A DNA stretch of 64,000 nucleotides. Origin: Pseudomonas grimontii (lineage in GTDB: Bacteria > Pseudomonadota > Gammaproteobacteria > Pseudomonadales > Pseudomonadaceae). Shown piece by piece: positions 8,581 to 17,000 of the stretch. The notes below the pieces were generated by a model, which saw nothing but the letters and a program-made list of their open reading frames with translations, was not told the DNA's origin and searched no databases. The number at the start of each line of letters is the position of its first letter. Position 1 is the stretch's first letter. The translations under genes and the position numbers were made by a program. The stretch covers positions 1 through 64,000 of the forward strand of contig NZ_VFES01000025.1 in NCBI RefSeq assembly GCF_007858185.1. Direction: 5' to 3'.

Positions 8581-9054
8581 TTATCCCCTACCGTTGTCAT
8601 AAATATCCGCAAGGCTGCGAACGCTCGTCAGGTTGCCAGTCTGAACCACGATGGTCTTGGCGAACATATCGCCCAGGCGCGTTCTGGACTCCATGAATAT
8701 CCACACCCAATCGATCACCACCAGCGCTCCGGAATTGCGGGTTAACGCCTGGGAAACCGTGCAACTTTTGCGAGTTTTACGGTCGACGACGGCGATGCTC
8801 AACAAACGCTTACCCAGGCTCTGGCCGTTGGGCAACGCATCGGCCAGCAGGAAGTAGGCGAAGGCTGCAAAAAACGCCGAGAGAAAACCAGCCTTGGGCG
8901 TCACGGCCGGCACGTAGGCAGACAATGCACCGGCGCAGAATTTAACGATGAAAAAGATCAGGACTGCGATGGCGCAGTCGATAAGTCGCGCGGCCAGGCG
9001 CCGGCCGATGCTGGCCAGGATCGTCGGGCGTTTGGCGGTGTGGTTTGCGTCCAT
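8581..9054 (-). CDS. RDD-family membrane protein
   Basis: The ATG at 9054 has GGAG nine bases upstream and gives 157 residues; longer starts at 9075 and 9105 are less supported. It shares with the next gene the arginine-aspartate pair in helix 1 (RRLAARLIDCAIAVLIFF) and the loop DALPNGQSLGKR. The ends of both proteins also match (RLGDMFAKTIVVQT versus RLGDMLAKTIVINT). The pair arose by duplication. A signal peptidase I gene lies upstream on the same strand. Confidence 0.87.
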   Translation of the reverse strand: MDANHTAKRPTILASIGRRLAARLIDCAIAVLIFFIVKFCAGALSAYVPAVTPKAGFLSAFFAAFAYFLLADALPNGQSLGKRLLSIAVVDRKTRKSCTVSQALTRNSGALVVIDWVWIFMESRTRLGDMFAKTIVVQTGNLTSVRSLADIYDNGRG

Positions 9055-9183
9055 GCGGTATTGCTCCAGATTCATGGCGTTGGTGAATGTTTCGGCTGGG
9101 CGCAAATCGGCTCCCAGCCTTTCAATGGTATTGCTGTGCTGCCCGCTGGCCGGGAGTACCTGCGCCAGCGATGCTCGAAAGGC

Positions 9184-9969
9184 TCATGGGAAAGTCGTCC
9201 CGATGCGCCCCCGCTCATTCGAGAACCAGATGCCGGTGACCTTGCCCACCACATCCTCAACCGCGACCTGCCCCATGAAGCGGCTGTCGTTGCTGCCATC
9301 ACGGTTGTCGCCCAAGAGGTACACATGCCCCGGCGCTACCTGAAGTGGCGCCAACTCAAGGGAGTAGTCCTTTTTGACGCGCTCAGCCGGTGCGTGAAAC
9401 AAACCCAGGTTCTCACCGTTGCGGATCAGCTCGCCATGGACGATGGCCAGAGTGTCACCACCGATTCCCGCCACCCGTTTGACCGCCTCGGTGCCATTCC
9501 AGCGATACACCACGATATCCCCCACTTTGGGCACGCCAGCCCGCAGGTCCGACATGATGTAGTCGCCAATCGACAACGTCGGAACCATCGACCCCGATGG
9601 AATGTAATAGTTTTTGAAGCCCAACAGCGGCACCCGAAAGACGTCCAGCGTCAGCACCAGGACCACCACCACGCCGACGTAAAGAGCATGGAAGCGTTTA
9701 CGCGGCACATTGGGCGGACCGCTGTAGCGACGGGCCAACACGGCGGACACGATGGCAGAGGTCAGTTTGACCGTGATGACGAAAGCGAAGAATGCATACA
9801 GCCCAAGGGGCGTAGTGACCAACCCCAAGGCGCCCATCAGCGCGACCCCGCCGAGCAACAACGCTGCGACCCGGATACCCCACTGCGTGCGACCTACATA
9901 CACCAGGCCCCAGCCGGGTATGAGGCAGGCCATCAGGAAGGCCTGGAGGGAGAATTCTGCGGGTTTCAT
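9184..9969 (-). CDS. Signal peptidase I (LepB-like) with extra N-terminal membrane helices
   Basis: The 261-residue protein carries all S26 signatures: the catalytic Ser in IPSGSMVPTL, the catalytic Lys in EAVKRVAGIGGD, and the GDNRDGSNDSR box. It would cleave signal peptides on the periplasmic side. Before the catalytic domain lie about 120 residues with three or four hydrophobic segments (LVYVGRTQWGIRVAALLLGG onward), more than the usual two anchors of LepB. AAGGA precedes the ATG. It is not the lep-rnc-era locus, so it is likely a second, specialised copy. The adjacent RDD genes may be membrane partners. Confidence 0.9.
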   Translation of the reverse strand: MKPAEFSLQAFLMACLIPGWGLVYVGRTQWGIRVAALLLGGVALMGALGLVTTPLGLYAFFAFVITVKLTSAIVSAVLARRYSGPPNVPRKRFHALYVGVVVVLVLTLDVFRVPLLGFKNYYIPSGSMVPTLSIGDYIMSDLRAGVPKVGDIVVYRWNGTEAVKRVAGIGGDTLAIVHGELIRNGENLGLFHAPAERVKKDYSLELAPLQVAPGHVYLLGDNRDGSNDSRFMGQVAVEDVVGKVTGIWFSNERGRIGTTFP

Positions 9970-10005
9970 TGATCGTCCTTAATGCAAATGCTGGCGCCGC
10001 GCATA

Positions 10006-10455
10006 TTACTGCTGGGCTCGCCAATCTACATAACCTTTAATCGCTGTTAACTGGCTAAGGATGAAGCTGGAAAAATCCTCATATAAGACTTCCGCATCAT
10101 TCAATTCAGGGTCAATTTCGACAATTGACCAATCATTCGCAGCATCGAATGCATAAAGGACACCGCTCCCGGTACTGGCAAATACATACATATTACGATA
10201 AGCAACCACATCACATCCGGCGACAACTGAATATTTTGTTGGACCATCCTCGATGTAAAGTGCGCTATCCAGCTCACCAAATCCAAACTGTTCAAGGAAT
10301 TCAAGATAGTCGAGTGGCACACCTACGCGGTCGAGAACCTCAACACCTCTCAAGACTAATTCACGGTTACTTATGCAGCTTCCATAATCACCTTCATACA
10401 ACGCACTGGACACTATTTCTCTTATAAGAACGCCAACTTCCGACGCGCCTTTCAT
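10006..10455 (-). CDS. SUKH (SMI1/KNR4) family putative immunity protein
   Basis: The ATG at 10455 has a strong AGGAG six bases upstream, giving 149 residues; the longer start at 10485 overlaps the upstream gene. The core VPLDYLEFLEQFGFGEL is the classic SMI1/KNR4 (SUKH) signature, followed by the beta-rich middle and a Trp-containing C-terminal strand. SUKH proteins are common immunity proteins that bind and neutralise nuclease toxins. The gene is visibly AT-rich and is the last of an immunity-gene string downstream of cdiA. Its cognate toxin is not in the window. Confidence 0.8.
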   Translation of the reverse strand: MKGASEVGVLIREIVSSALYEGDYGSCISNRELVLRGVEVLDRVGVPLDYLEFLEQFGFGELDSALYIEDGPTKYSVVAGCDVVAYRNMYVFASTGSGVLYAFDAANDWSIVEIDPELNDAEVLYEDFSSFILSQLTAIKGYVDWRAQQ

Positions 10456-10477
10456 CGCCACTCCTTGCATCTGAACA

Positions 10478-10939
10478 TTAGCCATTTTTAGATAGATAAA
10501 CGTCTAACACGCCACCCGCTCCGACCTTATAGATATATTCGACTATGTATTCAACAGCCTGCTCACCTGCCTCGTTGACTGAGGCGGACATTCTTTCTTG
10601 CCGACCTGAAACCTTATAAGCCTGATGTGCAAAAAAGCCAATGACCAGAAGTATCAGAATCAAGCTGTCTTGCTCTAAGCTTTCCGTAATGAAATGATGC
10701 TCTCCCAAAGGACCATTTTGCATTTCATCCGAGTCTAAATAGTAGGCCAACTGCTCAGGGCTTAAACTTCTATCAGTTAACCATGACCAGCACAACTCAA
10801 TAGCCTCACTACATTTAGTATAGATAGCGGGAGCTGACGATAGATTATCTAAAGCTTGATCGAGAATCAAAAGAAAAATAGCCGCTCTTTTAACCCACAT
10901 TTGCCCCTCTAAAACAGACAGACTTTCCGAGTAACTCAT
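10478..10939 (-). CDS. Imm6-like putative immunity protein
   Basis: The 153-residue product is mostly helical and contains WVKRAAIFLLILDQAL, then CWSWLTDRSLSPEQLAYYLDS, a pattern I associate with the Imm6 immunity family, though I cannot run a profile search. AGGA stands about ten bases before the ATG. It is AT-rich, does not overlap cdiA, and is followed closely by the SUKH gene. Its position in the string of orphan immunity genes supports the role; the paired toxin is absent. Confidence 0.62.
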   Translation of the reverse strand: MSYSESLSVLEGQMWVKRAAIFLLILDQALDNLSSAPAIYTKCSEAIELCWSWLTDRSLSPEQLAYYLDSDEMQNGPLGEHHFITESLEQDSLILILLVIGFFAHQAYKVSGRQERMSASVNEAGEQAVEYIVEYIYKVGAGGVLDVYLSKNG

Positions 10940-10991
10940 AGAACCCGATCCTTTTTAGCTCAAACACAGAAAACAATTAAGCTCACTTCTA

Positions 10992-11471
10992 TCAAACTCC
11001 CTGACACTTCCACAAAATTGCGTAAGGCACCTCATCATTCAATAACCCCAATGAGCGAAAATAATAGACCGCTGACGGACCCTCCAAACTCTTATGAACA
11101 AAAGCGCCATCAGACATCACACGATAAGAGGCATACTCTCGAATATTACCGGCAGTCTCCAACGCTCGCTTTATTTCAATATAGGTCGCCCCTGCCTCCT
11201 CTGGCATCAACTCAAAGGGCGGAGGGCAAACAGCCCCATCATCACTTTCGACGTCTCTGTAATAGGCTCGCTGAAATGCTGCGTCACTGGCCGCCCAGTA
11301 AAATGACAATACTTTCAGCTTATCCTGCCCATCCTCTTTAATCGCATCTGCCAAGCAGTACTGAGTGACCGAAATCTTGTACACTCCCTCATCGATGAGT
11401 AAAAGTCCTGCTTCGGGCACAGCAAGCGCATCACCCTTTTTAAGCTCGCGTAAAAGTGCCCATTCAGTCAT
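10992..11471 (-). CDS. Hypothetical protein in CDI immunity string
   Basis: The ATG at 11471 has AGGAG nine bases upstream and gives 159 residues; an in-frame extension to 11558 would run toward the inverted-repeat element and lacks a ribosome site. I do not recognise the family. Visible features are an N-terminal beta-rich half (GDALAVPEAGLLLIDEGVYKI) and a helix (ATYIEIKRALETAGNI). Size, AT richness and position between other immunity-like genes suggest an immunity protein, which is inference from context only. Confidence 0.55.
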   Translation of the reverse strand: MTEWALLRELKKGDALAVPEAGLLLIDEGVYKISVTQYCLADAIKEDGQDKLKVLSFYWAASDAAFQRAYYRDVESDDGAVCPPPFELMPEEAGATYIEIKRALETAGNIREYASYRVMSDGAFVHKSLEGPSAVYYFRSLGLLNDEVPYAILWKCQGV

Positions 11472-11569
11472 CACAAAACACTCCTGTTGCGATTTCCAAT
11501 TATCTCGATGGGAACCTACATGCGACGATTTGTCATACCGCTTAGTATCCTCCGACACTCAGAGGAAAG

Positions 11570-11709
11570 AGGGGCCTGACCCTGAGGAATCCCCACCGTA
11601 TTGTCCCGTTCGAGATTGGCGGATATGGAGCTATTGGTGCGCGATGAAGTACACCGGCAAGCTCAGAAGCTAGAGTAGACTTGTGGGGACTCCTCAGGGT
11701 CTGCCCCCT
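11570..11709. mobile_element. MITE-like element with 25-bp imperfect inverted repeats
   Basis: The ends AGGGGCCTGACCCTGAGGA (11570 onward) and the inverse of CTCAGGGTCTGCCCCCT (ending 11709) match at about 22 of 25 positions and enclose about 90 bases. The GGGGYCWGACCC core resembles ends seen around Y1/REP-associated transposases in Pseudomonas, from general knowledge. A short open stretch inside ends in KLE-stop but encodes no recognisable domain. It looks like a non-autonomous remnant. Confidence 0.6.
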
Positions 11710-11722
11710 TTTTTTCACTTAT

Positions 11723-12127
11723 TCAGCCGTCGCTTTGACTCAAAATATTTATCTCACGCCAGTAGACAGTCGCTGGTAGAGACTGATTCTGATTAAACAA
11801 GGAAAAAACCTCGATTACATCATCAATATTAAACCACTCATCCTTTTTTAATGGTACACGGCCCGCACCAAACGACAGCAAGCTTCCATCTTCAAAGTTT
11901 GTACTAGAATTTGAATGATAACCTCTAAACAGTTTTTTACTTTTAGCGTCATATCTTTCAATAAAACAAGTGAATCTGCCTCCAGCCACTTGCACATAGT
12001 TACCCTCATCATCAGTTATACATGCGAATGAGCTAGGGCCGTAGCTTTTTAATTTTTTTAGCGTCTTTATAATCTGCGCTTGATTTACACCTACTACTAC
12101 AGGACTATTTTCGGCTTCGAGCTTCAT
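11723..12127 (-). CDS. Putative immunity protein paired with orphan CdiA toxin module
   Basis: The ATG at 12127 follows AGGTGG closely and gives 134 residues. It begins 12 bases after the stop of the orphan toxin module, the standard position of a cognate immunity gene. The fold looks alpha/beta with several aromatic residues (DDEGNYVQVAGGRFTCFIERY, then PATVYWREINI at the end). I cannot name the family. The gene is AT-rich like its neighbours. Function as the antidote to the upstream nuclease-like domain is inferred from position. Confidence 0.6.
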   Translation of the reverse strand: MKLEAENSPVVVGVNQAQIIKTLKKLKSYGPSSFACITDDEGNYVQVAGGRFTCFIERYDAKSKKLFRGYHSNSSTNFEDGSLLSFGAGRVPLKKDEWFNIDDVIEVFSLFNQNQSLPATVYWREINILSQSDG

Positions 12128-12138
12128 ATTTCCCACCT

Positions 12139-12714
12139 TTATGGCACATAGACTGTTGTAGCGCTTTCGATGACTTGTCCATTTAGCCGTCCTTTCCCTT
12201 GCGCCCCAAACTCATTAACAAAGTAATCGGTAAATTCTTGATAGCTGGTCTTACTAGCCGACCCGCTTTTTACCTCAAGACCGCGCAATTTACCATTTGC
12301 GTCACGTACTACAATGTCATACCTACGATCACCGAGAGGACCTTTAACAACCATCTCAGTCCCCACAACTTCCATTCCATTTGATTCCAAATGTTTAGCA
12401 AACTCATCTGCCTTGGCTGTTCCCGGAGGAGATACACCAGTCGGGCTTGCAAATTTTCCATCAGGGGTTCGATAGCTTCCATCTGAATGCTGTTTTATTT
12501 CGGGAGTTAGATTGGTCTCTAAGCCAACTTTCGTCCCCTCAGTTGTAGCTGTATCTGCTACCTCGTTTGGACCATCAGTCGCTTTTGGCCCAGCCTCCTT
12601 TACCGGGTGGGCATCCGGCGAGACAGTCGAGGTATATGGCGCCTTTCCTGTGCCCGTCCCTTTTGTACCAACTAACTCATGCTGTAGTACTGATAAATGT
12701 CCGCATCGGGCCAA
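12139..12714 (-). pseudogene. Orphan CdiA C-terminal toxin module, PD-(D/E)xK nuclease-like, no start codon
   Basis: This frame is open for 191 codons, but the only initiation codon upstream is a TTG inside the preceding immunity gene and the first in-frame ATG is deep in the frame. It therefore looks like a displaced C-terminal piece of a CdiA, not a complete gene. The final part has an Asp in RRYDIVV followed 14 residues later by EVK in GLEVKSGSAS, the active-site pattern of PD-(D/E)xK nucleases. The N-terminal half is a low-complexity linker rich in Thr, Gly and Pro. It can be recombined onto a full CdiA to change toxin type. Confidence 0.68.
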
Positions 12715-13034
12715 AATTCGTCATATGCAGTCAATACGCTTCGCAGAGCCTCACTACGAGGATCTTGTGAAGGGTTCATCTTTGAAATCACAAATTCTTT
12801 AATTTCGGGCCATTGAAGCTCTCGCATGCAAAATGCCACAGCCTCGAATGGTGAATTATTAGACATTAATATAATTTTAAATCCACCTACAAAATCATCT
12901 TTATATTCTGGATTATTTTTCACGAACTCTAAAATATTCAACAAAGACATTTCATAGGAAATCTCTAACTCTTCACCAAAAGCAGCCATAGCCACATCGC
13001 AAAGCATGTCAAATTGCTTAATTACTTCACTCAT
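12672..13034 (-). CDS. cdiI: CdiI-type immunity protein
   Basis: Its ATG overlaps the cdiA stop codon (ATGA, 13031-13034), which is the arrangement of a cognate immunity gene translated with the toxin. The 120-residue product is acidic and helical (FDMLCDVAMAAFGEELEI, then FVISKMNPSQDPRSEALRSVL). I do not recognise a named Imm family. It should bind the C-terminal toxin domain of the adjacent CdiA and protect the cell. Its 3' end overlaps the orphan toxin module by about 43 bases in another frame. Confidence 0.75.
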   Translation of the reverse strand: MSEVIKQFDMLCDVAMAAFGEELEISYEMSLLNILEFVKNNPEYKDDFVGGFKIILMSNNSPFEAVAFCMRELQWPEIKEFVISKMNPSQDPRSEALRSVLTAYDEFWPDADIYQYYSMS

Positions 13035-14077
13035 TTCGGCACCCACGCACCTGTTCTCGGATTGCTCGGGTTTGGAACCCAGACTTTTTCTATGTATTTA
13101 CCTGCCACATCAAACCCTTTTTGAGAGAATGCATTTTCTGCTGCGGCCTGAGCAGCGTGACCAGAAGGCTCATAGTGTCCAGAGGTATTGTCAATATATT
13201 TAACTTTCCCGCTCAAAACCTTCACCTCTCCCGCCGCAATAACGGGTTTGCCATTTGCAAGGTCAATATGGCCACCACCCACATCGTTAAATTTTCGCCC
13301 GATTACTAACTGGCCATCCTCAAGAACAACATAGTTATATTTTCCTGCACCTTGGGCCAATTTTGTATCTGAGATAAGAGTTGGAACACCTGTTGGGTGA
13401 TCCGGGAATTGATTTGGAAAACTAGGCGTCGCTTGAACTTTTACAGAACCTGCTGTCACTTTTGTACCACCTATCGCTTTGCCCAAAGCAATGGCTGCGG
13501 CGAATTTTAGAACATCCTCCCTGCTGGCGCCATTATCTACAAGGTTGATTACCCCCGGCACATCTACGGGAGCCAAGTTTGAACCGATTAATCCATCCTG
13601 CTGAGCAAGCGTGACAATCTTCTCGTTGCTTAGTCCTTGACGCTTCCACTCGGCGATCTTCTCACTAGTCCTAATCGCATCGACGTAAGGATTGCCGATC
13701 ACTCCCGCCGGCGCCCAATCCGCGCCTGAAAGCGAATATATATCAAGAAAGCCTGCGCCCTCTCCATTACGCTGCCCTTCTTTCACTCCTTCCAACATGG
13801 CGATGGCATAGTCGACCACAAAAACGTTGTACTCATCCCGTGTCAGCTTCCCACTCTGATAAAGGCCCAGGAGTTTTTTCCCTGCTTCATTTTCTTGATT
13901 GCGGTATTCATTACGAATGTCGCGCTCACAAGCACCATCACCAGCGCAACCCTTGTAGCGTTTTTGCAGATCATCAATGCTGCCTATGTCCGCTTCCTTG
14001 AGCTTCTCATAGAGTTCAAGGCTGGCTTTATCCAGCTTTTTTACACCGTACTTGTTCGCCAACAAGTTATTTTCAAC
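13031..14077 (-). other. CdiA-CT polymorphic toxin region after VENN
   Basis: The VENN motif is encoded at 14066-14077. Downstream sequence codes for a helical entry domain and a terminal domain of about 110 residues (13031 to about 13370) with the conserved-looking runs GHIDLANGKPVIAAGE and SGHYEPSG, and two histidines that could be catalytic. I do not know its activity. Base composition becomes distinctly more AT-rich through this region, in keeping with exchange of the toxin end by recombination. Confidence 0.7.
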
Positions 14078-17000
14078 CGCATTCTTCCCAACCTGCGCGG
14101 CTGCCACCGCATTCAGCGCGTCCTTGCCAACCAACGATCCGGAGAGTCCAGCCGCCAACGTCGATAGGCTGGAGATCGTCTGCTTTTGCTCTTGGGTCAA
14201 ATTTTCGTTACTGACATCGCCATACAGCTTCTCTTTGATCAGCTGTGCGGTTTTCTCCGCCACCACGGCCCCGGCGGCTCCTGCCAACGCCGAGTTACCA
14301 CCTGCCCGCGCCAACACCGCACCCAATACCGCATGGGCCATCAGGTTGGCCTTGGGGTCATCCTCGGTCATCTTTTTGACCGTCTGCGCCAGATACGGCG
14401 CCGCCGCACCCGCCAACGCACCGCCCACGCTACCGCCCATCGCCGCTTGCACCACGGCAGTCACTGCCTGGCTGGCCTTCTGGAAGCTGCTGCCAACGCC
14501 ATAATCCTGCTGGGCACGCTGGTTGATCTGATCCCGCGTCGGGTTGGTAATCCCTTCCTGCACGAGCTTCTCTCGGGTCGCCTTGTTGACGTCACTGTTA
14601 GGGTCGTCAGCGGCCCTGATCCTGGCCGCAGCAATCGCGTCGCCAATGCCCTTGGTCAGCTCCATCGAGCTTTTGATCAGGTCCATGCGTTCCTGCATGG
14701 CCTTTTCATCAGGCTTGTCGAGACGCTGGTTGGCGTTGGCGGTGTCGCGGTTCAGGCCGACCAGGTCACCCGCGCCTTCAGGGTTGCGCACCACGATCGT
14801 GCCTTCGCTGACAGCACTGCGCGTATAGCTGTGGTCCGAATCATTAAGCGCCATGCCATACAGAGCGCCCGGAGTGACGGTGCTCGCGCCGCTACTGTAA
14901 GAACCAGAGACGCTCATGCCCGCCGACTTGCTCTCGATTTCGCTCTTGTTCTTGATGTCGCTGACCAGCAGACGATCCGTGCTGAGGCGGTTCTTGTCAG
15001 CGCTGGCTTCACTAGCAATCACCGCGCCTTGCAGGGTAGTGGTCTTGCCGACATTGATGTCGTAGCCGTCTTTACCGGCAAAGAAGCCGCTCTGGTCGGT
15101 AACCGCCTGGTAGTCGCTGTTCATCTTCGAAGCCGCCAGGTTCGCCGACGCGGTTACCGGGGAGCCATAACAGATCGGCGGAATGCAGATGCTCGCACCG
15201 AAGCCCGCGCTGTTCTGCTTGCTCTTGGACGTTTCGGTGTCTTGGCGCGACAGGATGTTGAGGTTGCCGCCGATGTTGGCATCGATACGCTCAGCGCGTA
15301 CCTGCGCCCCGATCAGGCTGGTGTCCTGGCCGCTGCGCAGCACCAGCGAGCCGGTGTCCAACGTGGTGTTGACCTGGGTAACCGAGCCACCCGAGCCAAG
15401 GTTCTTGGCGGTTTGTGCACCGAGGTCGATGGTGAAACCGTTTTGCTCGCCTATGTTGAAGCTGGCACCGATAGCGGTCCTGTTGCGTGAACCGTCGTTT
15501 TTGCGGTCGGTGGTGTTCTGTGCGCTTTGCATCAGGATGTTGTTTTTCGCGGACAGCAGCGTGCTGTCGGCTTTCAACGTACTGCCGGTAATCGTCAAGT
15601 CACCCACAGTGCCCGGCGCGTCGCCCGCAGCGATGATCGACAGTTTGCCCCCGGCGTTGAGGTTGCTCTGGTGAGCGGTCTGCGCCGTGTATTCGCTGCT
15701 GCTTTTGGTACGGGTGTTGGCCAGTTCGGTACCGATCTTGATCAGCGACCCGTTGCCAGCAGAGCCACCGGTCTTGTCCTTGAAGCCAGTACTTTGTTTA
15801 GCGAGATCGCCCGCCTGGTTATTCAGGTTGTACATCGACAGCGCCGCCTGGGCGATCTTCACGGCCTTGAGGCGCGGGTCGTCGGAGCTGCGCGCCGCCT
15901 CGGCTGCGTCGCGGATGCTGTTGGCGGTGTCGACCACGGTGCCCGCGATCACGCGCCCAACCGCCAAGCTCTTGGAACTGTCCTTACTGGTCTGACTGGC
16001 CGTCTCCATCCCCGAAGTAACGGTGACATCAGCCCCACTCAACTCCATGTTCTTGGTGCTCACCAGATCACTGGCCACCACCTTCAACTCACGCCCCGCT
16101 GTCAACGACACATTGCCCGCACTCGAACCAATCGTGCTGCCGGTCAAGGTCATTTCATTGGCCGTGCCGTTGTGCTTCGAGCTGTTGATGTACAGCTTCT
16201 GGTTGCCGGTCATGTCGTCCAGACCGAGCTTGTTGCCGGTCAGCACGCCGGTGAGGTCGCGATTTTTTTCCTTGTGCATGTCGGTGCGGGCGAAGGTGTT
16301 TTGCGCCGCGTCGATGGTCAGGTCGCGGCCGGCCTGGACGGCGAGGTCGCCGGTGCTGACCAGGGACGAGCCTGTGACCGTGGCATCGCGTTTGGCGGCG
16401 ACGGTGACGGTTTCGCCGGAGACCATGCTGCCCATGGCGGTGGTGCGTTTTTCGTCGACTTTGTCCTGGACTTTGCTCGACTTGAGCCCGCCCCAGCTGC
16501 TTTTGCTTTCCTTGCGTTCGTGACGGGCGCTGTCGGCGTTGCTGACGGCGAGGATGTTCACGTCCTGCCCGGCGACCAGTTGCGTGGCGCCTTTTTCGGC
16601 AGTGACAGCACTGCCGGCCAGCAGCAGGTCTGCACCGGCCACGACGGTGCTGTTCGTCCCCGCACTGACCAGGCTGCCAACGTTGTTCACGACGTCGGTT
16701 TCATCCAGGCGGAATTTTTTGCCCTGGGAGGTTTTCTTGGTCTTGCTGTAGAAGCTGTAGTCCTGGTCTTGCGCGGCTTTGAGCTCGAGGTTTTTGCCGG
16801 ATACCAGGTACGCCTCGTTGCCGGCATTCACCTGGCTGGCCACCAGTTGCAGGTTCTGCCCGGCGCTCAGGGTGGCGTCGCCGCCGGCCTTGATCACGCT
16901 GGACACTTGCTGCACGTGGTCTTCGATGCTCTTGACCTTTTTCGTGTTGCCCGTGGAGTGTTGCTCGTTGGCTGCCGCAATGGCATTGAGGTCGCGGGTG

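Noticed and set aside
11365..11673. 102-codon plus-strand frame across the inverted-repeat element
   Set aside because: It runs antisense over an immunity-like gene into the repeat element and has no plausible start context.
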